Assembly (NCBI RefSeq): GCF_016865585.1
Contig: NZ_JAESND010000017.1
Span: forward strand, 1-37,929
Length of the DNA stretch: 37,929 nucleotides
Direction of reading: 5' to 3'
From: Jeongeupia naejangsanensis
Lineage (GTDB): Bacteria > Pseudomonadota > Gammaproteobacteria > Burkholderiales > Chitinibacteraceae
Both the position numbers and the translations under genes were made by a program. Shown piece after piece: positions 22,913-30,986 of this stretch (position 1 is the stretch's first letter; each line of letters opens with the position of its first letter). The notes below the pieces were generated by a model. The model saw nothing but the letters and a program-made list of their open reading frames with translations. It was not told the DNA's origin and ran no database searches.

Positions 22913-23917
22913 TCAGTCGACGAGGCGCAGCTCCATGGTCGCGAAGCGGGAAGCGGAAAGCTGGCCGAGCAGCTGTTCCCGCAGCTTGGAGAAACGGTCG
23001 AGGTGGGTCTGTGCATCGGCCGCCTGGCCGAGACGCTGGAACAGTTCGGCGAGCACTTCGTGGGCGCGTGCGGCCAGACTGGCCGTCCCCATCGCCTCGG
23101 CCAGCGTCAGCGCCTGGGAGAGTTCGTCGCGGGCATGGTCGAAGTTGCCGGCGGCAATGCTGCAGCGGCCGAGCGTGATCAGGTTGAAGGCTTCGCCCCA
23201 GCCGTTGCTGTTGAGGCGGCTGAGCTTGAGTGCGACGCGCAGGTGACGCTGGGCGCGCTCGATGTCACCGCGGGCGAGCGTGATCTGCGCACGCAAGCCG
23301 TAGACCTCGGCCTCGTGCTCGGCGTGCGGGTTGAGCCGGATCAGCGGCAGCGCTTCGTCGAGTGCCGCTTCGGCTTCGTCGAAGCGTTCGAGCTGCAGCA
23401 GGTCGGCGGCGACGTTGATCAGCGCCGCGGCCCGATAGAGCGCGAGGTCCGGATTCGTGGTCAGTTCGACCGCATGGCGATGATGGGCCAGTGCCGCCTC
23501 GAATTGCTCCTGAGCGTAGAGCAACTGGCCGAGACCGATATGTGCCAGACAGCGGACGTCGCCGTCGGCCTGGTCGGGGGGCAGGTCGAGGCAGGCCACC
23601 CAGCAGTCGGCGGTCTGGTCGTAGTTGCCCTGGGCGTAATAGGACCGGGCGATCTGGTGCAGGACTTCGCCGTGCAGCGTGCCAAGCTCAACGCCGCGAC
23701 CGATTTCGAGCGATGCCATCAGCGCGGTACGGCCTTTTTCGAAGCGGCCGAACATCAGCATGGCCTGCCCGTGCAGCAACAGCGCCTCGGCCTCGGCCAG
23801 CGGTTGTGCCTGTTGTCGGGCGAGTTCGCGGGCTTGTGCCGCTTGTGCGATGGCTTCGACGGTCTGCGACGCGATGATGCGGCGAACGCGGTTGAGCAGC
23901 GGGCGAAGATCGATCAT
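22913..23917 (-). CDS. TPR repeat protein (paralogue 1)
   Basis: A 334-residue helical protein made of about seven tetratricopeptide repeats (for example 'LHQIARSYYAQGNYDQTADCW', 'AHIGLGQLLYAQEQFEAALAHH', 'INVAADLLQLERFDEAEAAL'). It has no signal peptide, membrane segment or enzymatic domain. It matches the 25300-26307 gene in length, repeat order and several motifs (AxIGLGQ-x-x-YA-x-E, INxAAD, LDEAxPL). Similar TPR units form the N-termini of GGDEF or adenylate-cyclase-type regulators in Neisseriales, so a stand-alone scaffold or sensor role is possible. The ATG at 23917 has an A-rich leader instead of a clear ribosome-binding site. Confidence 0.85.
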   Translation of the reverse strand: MIDLRPLLNRVRRIIASQTVEAIAQAAQARELARQQAQPLAEAEALLLHGQAMLMFGRFEKGRTALMASLEIGRGVELGTLHGEVLHQIARSYYAQGNYDQTADCWVACLDLPPDQADGDVRCLAHIGLGQLLYAQEQFEAALAHHRHAVELTTNPDLALYRAAALINVAADLLQLERFDEAEAALDEALPLIRLNPHAEHEAEVYGLRAQITLARGDIERAQRHLRVALKLSRLNSNGWGEAFNLITLGRCSIAAGNFDHARDELSQALTLAEAMGTASLAARAHEVLAELFQRLGQAADAQTHLDRFSKLREQLLGQLSASRFATMELRLVD

Positions 23918-23937
23918 GGTTTTTTTTAGAAGGTGAA

Positions 23938-24001
23938 CTAGGGATAACCCTAGCTCAAATTCTTACCAGCAAATAATTATTTACTGCATTTTGTTACAAA
24001 A
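23938..24001 (-). promoter_or_regulatory. AT-rich promoter region with palindromes before TPR gene 1
   Basis: CTAGGG-ATAA-CCCTAG (23938-23953), AAATAATTATTT (23971-23982) and TTTTG-TTA-CAAAA (23989-24001) lie in a short AT-rich spacer, unlike the GC-rich surroundings. On the minus strand TTGTAA followed 17 bases later by TTATTT could serve as the -35 and -10. The CTAGGG repeat would fall in the 5' leader. Confidence 0.45.
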
Positions 24002-24031
24002 TTTCTGCACTGGTATGAAAGCTTGTTTGCG

Positions 24032-25261
24032 TTAAGCAAAAAACAGATAGGCGACCCAGACCGAGGCGATGAAGCCGACAACGTCGGCGAACAAGCCGCA
24101 CGCAACCGCGTAGCGGGTTCGGGTGATGCCGACCGAGCCGAAGTAGACGGCCAGCACGTAGAAAGTGGTCTCACTGCTGCCCTGGAGGATCGAAACCAGC
24201 CGACCGGCGAAGGAATCGGCGCCTGAAGTCTTCATCGTGTCGATCATCAGCGCCCGCGCGCCGCTGCCCGACAGCGATTTCATGATGCCCACGGGCAGGC
24301 CGTCGACCCAGCGACTGTCGTAGCCGAACAGCGCGACCAGATGCCGCAGGCCGGACAGCAGCAGTTCGAGCGCGCCGCTGGCACGCAACAGAGCGATCGC
24401 CACCAGCATGGCCACCAGATAAGGGACGATGCCGATGGCGACCTTGAAGCCTTCCTTGGCGCCGTCGATGAAGGTTTCGTAGACGTCGACACGACGCCAC
24501 AGCGCCGTGGCGATGAAGACGACGACGATGCCGAGCAGCAGGAAGTTGCTGACCAGCGCGGACTGCGCGGCGCGTTCGCCGGGGGCCAGATGCAGGAACC
24601 ATGCGGCGACACCGAAGATCAGCGCGGCAAGGCCGCCGAGGTAGGCGAGTACGACCGGATCGTGCAGCCGTAACCGCTGCCGCAGGCCGACGAGCACGAT
24701 GCCGGCGATGGTTGCGGTAAAGCTGGCGATCAGCAACGGCACGAAGATGTCGGTCGGATCGGCGGCACCGAGCTGGGCGCGATAGGCAAAGATCGTCACC
24801 GGAAACAGCGTGACCGCGGCGGTGTTGATGACGAGGAACAGTACCTGCGCGTCGGTTGCCGTATCGGGGGTCGGGTTGAGCGTCTGCAGCTCTTTCATCG
24901 CCTTGAGGCCGAGCGGCGTCGCCGCGTTGTCGAGGCCGAGCATGTTGGCGGCGATGTTCATCGTCATCGCGCCAAGCGCCGGATGGCCTGCGGGTACCCC
25001 CGGAAACAGCCGGGAAAACAGCGGACCGAGCAGGCGGGCGAGCAGGGCGATCAGGCCGGCGGCTTCGCCGACCTTCATGATGCCGAGCCAGAGGGTCATC
25101 ACGCCGGTCAGCCCCAGTGCGACTTCGAAACCGAGCTTGGCCGCATCGAACATCGCCCGTGTCATCGCTGCGAACACCGCTTGCTGGCCGAGCACGAATC
25201 CCAGGACGCAGGCAACGGCGAATGCCAGCAGGATGAAGCCGGCCCAGATACGGTTGAGCAT
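24032..25261 (-). CDS. Fused SpmA/SpmB-type nucleoside-recognition membrane protein
   Basis: A 409-residue inner-membrane protein with about 8-10 hydrophobic segments. The N-terminal half matches SpmA ('GFEVALGLTGVMTLWLGIMKVGEAAG', 'MTMNIAANMLGLDNAATPLGLKAMKELQ', 'LFLVINTAAVTLFP'). The C-terminal half matches SpmB ('AKEGFKVAIGIVPYLVAMLVAIALL', 'GIMKSLSGSGARALMIDTMK', 'GSSETTFYVLAVYFGSVGI'). These two Gate-type domains are separate genes in spore formers and fused in many non-sporulating proteobacteria. Transport of nucleosides or another small solute is suspected, but the substrate is unknown. The gene sits between the two TPR paralogues. Confidence 0.9.
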   Translation of the reverse strand: MLNRIWAGFILLAFAVACVLGFVLGQQAVFAAMTRAMFDAAKLGFEVALGLTGVMTLWLGIMKVGEAAGLIALLARLLGPLFSRLFPGVPAGHPALGAMTMNIAANMLGLDNAATPLGLKAMKELQTLNPTPDTATDAQVLFLVINTAAVTLFPVTIFAYRAQLGAADPTDIFVPLLIASFTATIAGIVLVGLRQRLRLHDPVVLAYLGGLAALIFGVAAWFLHLAPGERAAQSALVSNFLLLGIVVVFIATALWRRVDVYETFIDGAKEGFKVAIGIVPYLVAMLVAIALLRASGALELLLSGLRHLVALFGYDSRWVDGLPVGIMKSLSGSGARALMIDTMKTSGADSFAGRLVSILQGSSETTFYVLAVYFGSVGITRTRYAVACGLFADVVGFIASVWVAYLFFA

Positions 25262-25299
25262 GGAAAGAAGGACTCCTGACGCGATCGCGCCAGGCGGGG

Positions 25300-26307
25300 T
25301 CAGTGTTTCAGCCTGGCTTCGAGCGCTTGGAGTTTAGCGTAGGTGCCGGAGCGGACGATACGGCTGAACGCTTCCTGATAACGGCGGTGGAAGTACTCTG
25401 CCTGCGTGGTGTTGCCTTGCCGCTGGTAAATCTGCGCGAGGAGGTGGAGGGCCTGGAAGGTCTTGTGACAGGTGCCCATCTCGTCGGCGCGCAACAGGGC
25501 CGTATGGACGGCCGTCAGCGCCTCGTCGAGCAGGCCTTCGAACAGGTAGACACGGCCACGAGCGAGGCTCTGCGAGATTTCACCCCAGGCCCAGACGCGA
25601 CGCATCGCGACGGCCTGGTCGAGGAAGGCGTGCGCCTCGGCAGCATGGCCGCGCGACAGCGCAATGGCGCTCCGGTAGACGAGGATTTCGCCGATGTACT
25701 CCGGATTGCCGGCGGCCTCGGCCAGTGGCATGGCCTCGTCGAGTTCGAGCGCGACGTCGTCGAAGCGACCGAGCTTGGCGTAGTCGGCCGCCAGATTGAT
25801 CAGCACCCGGCCATGCAGGTCGGTGTCGAACGGCAGCGTGATCAGCGCCTTGGCGTCGAGGTGGTTCTGCAAGGCCATCTCGTAGCGTTCGTGTGCGTAG
25901 TAGACCTGACCCAGACCGATGTAGGCGTGGATGCGGGTGTTGAGCGTGAAGCCGTCGGTGTCGATGCAGTCAGCCCAGTAGGCGATGGCTTCGTCGTAGT
26001 CGCCCTGCGTGTAGTACGCACAGGCGAGCTCCTGGATCAGTTCGCCGCGTTCGGCGACGAGATCCTCGGCATCGGCCAGCGTCAGCGCCTTGAACATGGC
26101 GTGCTGGCCGTCCGGAATGCGGCCGAAGGCGAACAGCATCGTGCCGTAGCAGCGCCATGCGGAAATCGCCAGCAGCGTGTCGGTGCAGGCAGGCGCGAGC
26201 CGGCAGGCCGATTCGGCGAGGCTGAGCGCGGCGTGCGGATCAAGGTACGTGAGCCGTTCGCTTTCGCTGATCAGGTGCGCAAGCGCGTTGAGCTCGCCGG
26301 GATGCAT
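25300..26307 (-). CDS. TPR repeat protein (paralogue 2)
   Basis: A 335-residue protein of helical TPR-type repeats ('ELACAYYTQGDYDEAIAYW', 'AYIGLGQVYYAHERYEMALQNH', 'INLAADYAKLGRFDDVALEL', 'LHLLAQIYQRQGNTTQAEYF'). The ATG at 26307 (MHPGELNALAH) is chosen because it aligns with the start of the paralogue at 22913-23917 and gives almost the same length; a longer TTG-initiated form is possible. Neither start has a strong ribosome-binding site. The SpmAB-like gene follows 38 bp downstream. A soluble scaffold or sensor role is inferred. Confidence 0.83.
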   Translation of the reverse strand: MHPGELNALAHLISESERLTYLDPHAALSLAESACRLAPACTDTLLAISAWRCYGTMLFAFGRIPDGQHAMFKALTLADAEDLVAERGELIQELACAYYTQGDYDEAIAYWADCIDTDGFTLNTRIHAYIGLGQVYYAHERYEMALQNHLDAKALITLPFDTDLHGRVLINLAADYAKLGRFDDVALELDEAMPLAEAAGNPEYIGEILVYRSAIALSRGHAAEAHAFLDQAVAMRRVWAWGEISQSLARGRVYLFEGLLDEALTAVHTALLRADEMGTCHKTFQALHLLAQIYQRQGNTTQAEYFHRRYQEAFSRIVRSGTYAKLQALEARLKH

Positions 26308-26471
26308 GGATCGGGGGGAAAGGCTTGGGAGTGGGATGGCGACTAGACTAAACACTTGTTTTTCAGCTTTCAAGCTTGGTCCGATAGTTGGTAAGCATGA
26401 ATTACACAGATTTGACTGTTAACTCTGTAAGTAGCTGGAAAACCCGTGCTTCACACCGGGCCGGCGTGTGC

Positions 26472-27065
26472 TCAGCCGGCGGCGTCGGTGTGGTGCAAAC
26501 GGCCGGAGGTCAGGTCGGTCAGCGTGCGCACACTGCCCTCTTTCGCGGCTTGCGGTAGTGAAACCGTCAGGGTGACCGCCGTGGCGTGGCTGGCGCTGAC
26601 GACCTCGAAGCCTTGCTGTTGCAGCCAGTGGCGAACGCGGTTTTCATCGGCGTAAGGCAGCGTCAGTGCGACGTGGACCATGGCGATCCGCTCGGTCTTG
26701 ACTGCGTTGACGAGGGCGCCCGCGATCGCGTCGGTGTAGGCGCGGACCAGACCGCCGGCGCCGAGTTTGACGCCGCCGTAGTAGCGCACCACGGTCGCCA
26801 GCACGCCTTCGAGGTCGTGATGGCGCAGGACTTCGAGCATAGGCCGGCCGGCCGTACCCGACGGTTCACCGTCGTCGCTCATGCCCGAATCGCCGCCGGC
26901 GAGCAGCGCCCAGCAGACATGGGCGGCGTCCGGATGTGCCGCGCGCAGCGTGTCGACCACCGCCAGCGCGTCGGCACGACTGGCGACGGTTTCGACCCGG
27001 CCGAGAAACCGGCTTTTCTTGATGTCGAGCGTGTGTTCGACGGTGGCGGCGAGTGTGAGCGGCAT
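26472..27065 (-). CDS. yigZ: YigZ/IMPACT family protein (UPF0029)
   Basis: A 197-residue protein. The IMPACT domain spans residues about 10-120 with the family signature 'DDGEPSGTAGRPML' and 'VVRYYGGVKLGAGGLVRAY', followed by a DUF1949-like C-terminal domain. Members bind nucleic acid and are linked to translation or stress control, though the biochemical role in bacteria is unsettled. The ATG at 27065 is used, one codon after a TTG. The gene stands alone, divergent from the ChaN gene. Confidence 0.93.
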   Translation of the reverse strand: MPLTLAATVEHTLDIKKSRFLGRVETVASRADALAVVDTLRAAHPDAAHVCWALLAGGDSGMSDDGEPSGTAGRPMLEVLRHHDLEGVLATVVRYYGGVKLGAGGLVRAYTDAIAGALVNAVKTERIAMVHVALTLPYADENRVRHWLQQQGFEVVSASHATAVTLTVSLPQAAKEGSVRTLTDLTSGRLHHTDAAG

Positions 27066-27117
27066 CAACGGATTATCAACGGCAGCGATCGTGCTTGTCA
27101 GCGTGAAAGATATTGGA

Positions 27118-27132
27118 TGAGAATAATTCTCT
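27118..27132 (+). promoter_or_regulatory. Fur box upstream of the ChaN-family gene
   Basis: TGAGAAT-A-ATTCTCT is a 7-1-7 palindrome that matches the Fur core (TGATAAT-N-ATTATCA) at 12 of 14 arm positions. It ends 18 bp before the ATG, and TTGTCA (27095-27100) upstream could be the -35. Iron-dependent repression is therefore likely. Confidence 0.75.
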
Positions 27133-27150
27133 TTTTATTCTGGAGGCGTC

Positions 27151-27972
27151 ATGTCCCGCTCCCCCCGCACCCTGCTTCTTGCCCTGATTTCCGCCGCGCT
27201 GCTGGGGGCGTGTGCTTCGACGCCATCGTCGACGGTGACGATTCCCTTTGCCGACAAGCGCGTCGTGCTGCTCGGCGAAGTCCACGACAACGCCGCCGGC
27301 CACGAGGCCCGATTCGCCGCGCTGAAAGCGGCCGTCGACGCCGGCTGGCGCCCGGTGATCGCGATGGAGCAGTTCGACCGCGAACGTCAGGCGGATCTGG
27401 ATGCGGCGCGCAAGGGCGGCGATGCCGATGCCGTGATCAAGGCTGCGGCGCCGGCCAAATCGAGCTGGAACTGGACGTTCTACAAGCCGGTGATCGCGCT
27501 GGCGCTGCAGTACGATCTGCCGCTGATTGCCGCCAACGTCTCGCGCGCCGATGCCGGCAAGGTCGTTCGTGGCGGTTACGCTGCGGCATTCGACCCGGCC
27601 GCACTGAAGGCGGCGCGCCTTGATGCGGCGCCGGCGGCCGACATCGTCGCCGGCCAGCAGCACGAGGTCGAAGTCGGCCATTGCGGCAAGCTGCCGCAGG
27701 CGATGGTACCGGGCATGGCGCAGGCGCAGATCGCCCGCGATGCCTTCATGGCGCAGGTGCTGCGCGACAACGCGCAACGCGGCGTGGTGCTGATCGCCGG
27801 CAACGGCCATGTGCGCGCTGACATCGGCGTGCCGCGCTGGCTGGCCGGCGTACCGGCGTCGCAGGTGCTCAGCGTCGGTTATCTCGAGAGCGACAAGGAT
27901 GCCAAGGCGTTCGACAAGGTCGTGACGATTCCGGCGGAAAAGCGGCCGGACCCGTGCGCGACGCTCGGTTGA
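27151..27972 (+). CDS. ChaN-family haem/iron-binding lipoprotein
   Basis: A 273-residue lipoprotein. The signal peptide ends in the lipobox LLGAC (Cys at about residue 21), so it is anchored in the outer or inner membrane facing the periplasm. The ChaN domain (about 38-260) has 'RVVLLGEVHDNAAGH' and 'VLIAGNGHVRADIGVPRWL', the two His-containing motifs used for haem coordination in Campylobacter ChaN. 'AMEQFDR' is also typical. GGAGG precedes the ATG by 5 bases. A Fur box in the promoter fits a role in iron or haem handling. It is a single gene with a strong terminator. Confidence 0.9.
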   Translation: MSRSPRTLLLALISAALLGACASTPSSTVTIPFADKRVVLLGEVHDNAAGHEARFAALKAAVDAGWRPVIAMEQFDRERQADLDAARKGGDADAVIKAAAPAKSSWNWTFYKPVIALALQYDLPLIAANVSRADAGKVVRGGYAAAFDPAALKAARLDAAPAADIVAGQQHEVEVGHCGKLPQAMVPGMAQAQIARDAFMAQVLRDNAQRGVVLIAGNGHVRADIGVPRWLAGVPASQVLSVGYLESDKDAKAFDKVVTIPAEKRPDPCATLG

Positions 27973-27986
27973 GCGGATCGTCCAGG

Positions 27987-28015
27987 CAAAACGCCCCTCG
28001 ATGAGGGGCGTTTTG
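27987..28015. terminator. Bidirectional terminator after the ChaN gene
   Basis: CAAAACGCCCCTC (27987-27999) and GAGGGGCGTTTTG (28003-28015) form a perfect 13-bp stem with a 3-base loop. The T-run within the arm and its complement serve both the ChaN gene and the convergent DUF1330 gene. Confidence 0.92.
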
Positions 28016-28056
28016 CTTTCGGCCGGATCGGCACGCGGGTGTGGCGGTGCCGCCGT

Positions 28057-28368
28057 TCAGGCCAGGGTCGCGACCGGTACCTGGTGCCCGTCGATGACGT
28101 ACAGGCTGCCCCGCGACGCGGCCTGACGGATCGGACGGATCGCGCGGTAGGCGTCGGAGTCGTACCAGCGCTGCGCGTGCTCGACGCTCGGGAATTCGAG
28201 CACGACGATGCGCGCTCCGGGCAGTTGTCCCTCGAGCAGCTGCTTCGGACCGTTGCGGACCAGATAGCGGCCGCCATGGGCGGCGATGGTTGCCGGCGAC
28301 CGTTCGGCATAGGGGGCGTAGGCGACGGCGTCGTGAACGTCGACGGTGGCGATGACGTAGGCGGGCAT
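28057..28368 (-). CDS. DUF1330 family protein
   Basis: A 103-residue ferredoxin-like-fold protein that begins MPAYVIATVDVHD. It shows the DUF1330 pattern: 'Y.PYAERSPATIAAHGGRYLVR', 'VVLEFPSVEHAQRWYDSDAYR' and 'RGSLYVIDG'. These dimeric alpha-beta barrel proteins have no firmly assigned reaction. The ATG at 28368 has AGGAG 5 bases upstream. It is the last gene of an operon with the aminotransferase and the SDR, suggesting a shared metabolic task. Confidence 0.9.
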   Translation of the reverse strand: MPAYVIATVDVHDAVAYAPYAERSPATIAAHGGRYLVRNGPKQLLEGQLPGARIVVLEFPSVEHAQRWYDSDAYRAIRPIRQAASRGSLYVIDGHQVPVATLA

Positions 28369-28388
28369 GCGGGCTCCTGTCGGGCGGT

Positions 28389-29228
28389 TCAGCGCGGGCC
28401 GGCGGCGCTGAACTGCAGGTACAGCTCGCGGGCGCGCCGGGCGACCGGGCCGTGGGCGAACGGCTGCGCATCGACGCGCAGGCAGTGCAGCACCTTGCCG
28501 TAGTTGCCGGTGCTGAAGACCTCGTCGGCGACCAGCAGGTCTTCGGGCCACAGCGTGGTTTCGACGACCTGGATGCCGTCGTCGCGCAGCAGCCGGATGA
28601 CCCGCTGGCGGGTGATGCCGTTCAGGAAGGTGCCGTTCACTACCGGCGTCTTGGCGACGCCATCGCGGACCAGCCACAGGTTGGCGACGGCGAACTCGGC
28701 GATCGCGCCGTCGGGGTCGAGCATGATTGCGTTGTCGAAACCCTGCTGCGCCGCGTCGCGCATCGCGCGCTGGGTGTTCGGATACAGGCAGGAGGCCTTG
28801 GCGTCGGTCGGTGCCATCGACGGCGCAGGCCGGCGGTAGTCGCTGAAGGTCGCCGAGAAGCCGGTGTCGGCCGGCAGCGGTGCCTCGAACAGGTGCAGCG
28901 CCAGCGTCGTCGTCGCCGGATCCGGCAGCAGGAAACCGCCCGGACAGTAGAACAGGACCTTGATGTAGTAATCGTGCGCGACGGGGAGTTGCGCCAGACC
29001 CTCGTGCACCAGCCGGACGATGTCGTCGCGGCCGCCCCTGGGCTGCATGCCCATCGTGACGGCCGAGTTGATCGCGCGCTCGCAGTGGGCGTGCAGGTCG
29101 GGCAGCTGGCCGTGAATGGCGCGGGCGCCGTCGAAAACGGTCGAGCCCATCCAGAAGGCGTGGTCGCCCGCGCCGATCAGCTTTGTGCCGCTGGACCACT
29201 GGCCGTCGGACCAGATCAGTGAATGCAT
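28389..29228 (-). CDS. Class IV aminotransferase (BCAT-like)
   Basis: A 279-residue PLP enzyme of fold type IV. Visible are 'FWMGSTVFDGARAI' (substrate pocket), 'YYIKVLFYCPGG', the PLP lysine in 'TDAKASCLYPNTQRAMRDA', 'NAIMLDPDGAIAEFAVANLWLV' and 'GITRQRVIRLLRDDGI'. The family includes branched-chain and D-amino-acid aminotransferases and aminodeoxychorismate lyase; this one is closest to branched-chain-like members but the substrate is unknown. AAGGAG lies 9 bases before the ATG at 29228, and the SDR stop is 6 bp upstream. Confidence 0.9.
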   Translation of the reverse strand: MHSLIWSDGQWSSGTKLIGAGDHAFWMGSTVFDGARAIHGQLPDLHAHCERAINSAVTMGMQPRGGRDDIVRLVHEGLAQLPVAHDYYIKVLFYCPGGFLLPDPATTTLALHLFEAPLPADTGFSATFSDYRRPAPSMAPTDAKASCLYPNTQRAMRDAAQQGFDNAIMLDPDGAIAEFAVANLWLVRDGVAKTPVVNGTFLNGITRQRVIRLLRDDGIQVVETTLWPEDLLVADEVFSTGNYGKVLHCLRVDAQPFAHGPVARRARELYLQFSAAGPR

Positions 29229-29234
29229 GATGGC

Positions 29235-29969
29235 TTACTCCTTGAAGGTGGAAATCGTGGCTGCGCTGCCGTGCTGCCAGCCGCCGTCGCAGACCAGCAC
29301 CTGGCCGGTGACGTAGCCGGCGGCGTCCGATGCCAGAAAGGCGGCGCACTGGCCGAATTCGTCGCTGCCGCCGAGCCGGCCTGCGGGGATCCGCGCCAGT
29401 ACCGTGGCGTCGAGCCCCAGTTGCGTCAGTCTTTCGGTCCGGTGATAACCCGGCGCCAGCGCGTTGACGGTGAGGCCGGCGGCGGCGTACTCGGCGCTCA
29501 GCGTCGTTACCAGCCCGTGCAGGCCGGCGCGCAGCGAGGTCGAGATCGCCATGCCCGGCATGTAGCGGCTGGCGGCGACCGAGGTGACCCAGATCACCCG
29601 GCCCCAGCCGCGTTCGGCCATCGCCGGTAGCAGCGCGGACAGCAGCGCCAAGGGCGTCGCCCACAGCGACTGGAAGCCGTCGGCCCAGTCCTGCGCCGAC
29701 AGGTCGGCGGTCGTGCCCTTGGCCGGGCCCGGGCCGTTGATCACGACGATGTCGGGCAGGTCGCCGAGCGCAGCCAGTGCGCTCAGGCAGGCCGGCACCG
29801 AGTCGGGCCGGTACAGGTCCAGCGGTACGACGTCGTGCCGCTCGGGCGGCACCGGGCGCGAGCTGGTGCAGATGACGCGGTGGCCGGACTGACGCAAGGC
29901 CTCGGCCACGCCGTGCCCCAGACCGGATACGCCGCCGCAGACCAGCGCGGTACGCGGGAGTGCTTGCAT
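29235..29969 (-). CDS. SDR family oxidoreductase with an atypical active site
   Basis: A 244-residue Rossmann-fold protein with the cofactor loop 'CGGVSGLGHGVA' and C-terminal 'VNALAPGYHRTERL...FLASDAAGYVTGQVLVCDGG', as in 3-oxoacyl-ACP-reductase-like SDRs. Where Y-x-x-x-K is expected after the catalytic Ser strand (VTSVAAS), the sequence reads 'AISTSLRAGL', lacking both Tyr and Lys. A comparable (S/T)-x-x-x-R variant occurs in some SDR subgroups. Oxidoreductase activity is therefore uncertain. It is first in the operon with the aminotransferase and DUF1330 genes, with AGGAGG 6 bases before the ATG, and diverges from the LysR gene. Confidence 0.85.
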   Translation of the reverse strand: MQALPRTALVCGGVSGLGHGVAEALRQSGHRVICTSSRPVPPERHDVVPLDLYRPDSVPACLSALAALGDLPDIVVINGPGPAKGTTADLSAQDWADGFQSLWATPLALLSALLPAMAERGWGRVIWVTSVAASRYMPGMAISTSLRAGLHGLVTTLSAEYAAAGLTVNALAPGYHRTERLTQLGLDATVLARIPAGRLGGSDEFGQCAAFLASDAAGYVTGQVLVCDGGWQHGSAATISTFKE

Positions 29970-30002
29970 GGGCGCCCTCCTAAGTCATTGATTGGTCTGG
30001 CT

Positions 30003-30008
30003 TATAAT
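30003..30008 (+). promoter_or_regulatory. -10 box in the SDR/LysR divergent region
   Basis: A perfect TATAAT lies 31 bp before the LysR ATG. No good -35 is seen at 17 bp, which fits an activator-controlled or self-regulated LysR promoter. The whole divergent spacer is only 69 bp. Confidence 0.45.
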
Positions 30009-30038
30009 AGGGAGCAAAACCGCGTTATTGGGCGCTGC

Positions 30039-30974
30039 ATGCTGCTATCTGATATTGGTATTACTTATAACTGGAGCGTCGCCGAGCTCAACGCCTTCTG
30101 TATGGTGTGCGAGTCGAAAAACCTGAGTCAGGTTGCCGTTCGGCTGGATGTGAGCCAGTCGGCGGTGTCGCTGATGGTGCAGCGCTGGCGCGAGGCCGTC
30201 GGCGATCCGCTGTTCGTGCGCACCCGGCACGGGGTGGCGCCGACCGACACCGCGCTGGCGCTGCGGCAGAAAATCCTGCCGCTGCTCGAAGGACTGAAAC
30301 TGGCGCTGTCGCAGCCGCTGGGCTTCGATCCGGGCAAGTCGGAGCGGGTGTTCCGCGTGCACATGTCCGACATCGGCCAGCTGGTGTTCCTGCCGGACCT
30401 GTGCGACCTGCTGGCGCAGCAGGCACCCGGGGCGCGGCTGCAGATCAGGAACCTGCCGTGGGAGGGTGTCGAGACCGCGCTGAGCGCCGGCGAGGTCGAT
30501 CTCGCGATCGGCTCGCTGCCGATGATCCGCGGTCGCGTGCATACCCGGGTGCTGCGGCGCGAACCGTATGTGACGCTGATGCGCAGCCAGCACCATCTGG
30601 CGCAGCGCAAGCTGGATCTGAAGGCTTTTGCCGATGCCGAACATCTGGTGATCGATTCGTCGAGCAGCGGCCATGCGCTGGTCGACAGCATCCTGCGCTC
30701 GAAAGGCATCCATCGGCGTGTCGGGCTGGCGATGCCGCACTATCTGGCGGTCGAGGCGCTATTGGCCCGCAGCGATTACCTGCTGACGATGCCGGCTGTC
30801 GCGGTGCGCTCGTTCCGCGCACCCGAGGCCTTCCACATCGTGCCGACGCCGCTGCCGTTGCCGACCTTCGACATCCGCGTGCACTGGCACGAACGCAGCC
30901 GCGAGGACGAAGGCGTGCGCTGGCTCCGCAACGCGATGATCGACCATCTGGGGCAGGGCGCTGCGGCGGCGTGA
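30039..30974 (+). CDS. LysR family transcriptional regulator
   Basis: A 311-residue regulator. The N-terminal winged HTH (about residues 12-70) has 'LNAFCMVCESKNLSQVAVRLDVSQSAVSLMVQRWREAVGDPLFVRTRHG'-type features (an HTH around NLSQVAVRLDVSQSAVS). The C-terminal substrate-binding domain (about 95-300) has two alpha/beta lobes with 'GEVDLAIGSLP'. It belongs to the LysR branch with a NodD/LinR-like effector domain. It is divergent from the SDR-aminotransferase-DUF1330 operon and is the likely regulator of it. The effector is unknown. The ATG at 30039 is used; an in-frame upstream extension into the SDR gene is unlikely. Confidence 0.92.
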   Translation: MLLSDIGITYNWSVAELNAFCMVCESKNLSQVAVRLDVSQSAVSLMVQRWREAVGDPLFVRTRHGVAPTDTALALRQKILPLLEGLKLALSQPLGFDPGKSERVFRVHMSDIGQLVFLPDLCDLLAQQAPGARLQIRNLPWEGVETALSAGEVDLAIGSLPMIRGRVHTRVLRREPYVTLMRSQHHLAQRKLDLKAFADAEHLVIDSSSSGHALVDSILRSKGIHRRVGLAMPHYLAVEALLARSDYLLTMPAVAVRSFRAPEAFHIVPTPLPLPTFDIRVHWHERSREDEGVRWLRNAMIDHLGQGAAAA

Positions 30975-30986
30975 GCGGCTGGAATG

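Noticed and set aside
28369-29664. Extension of the DUF1330 frame upstream across the aminotransferase and SDR genes
   Set aside because: Only the last 103 codons match a family, and the ATG at 28368 has a good ribosome-binding site; the rest is out-of-frame shadow.
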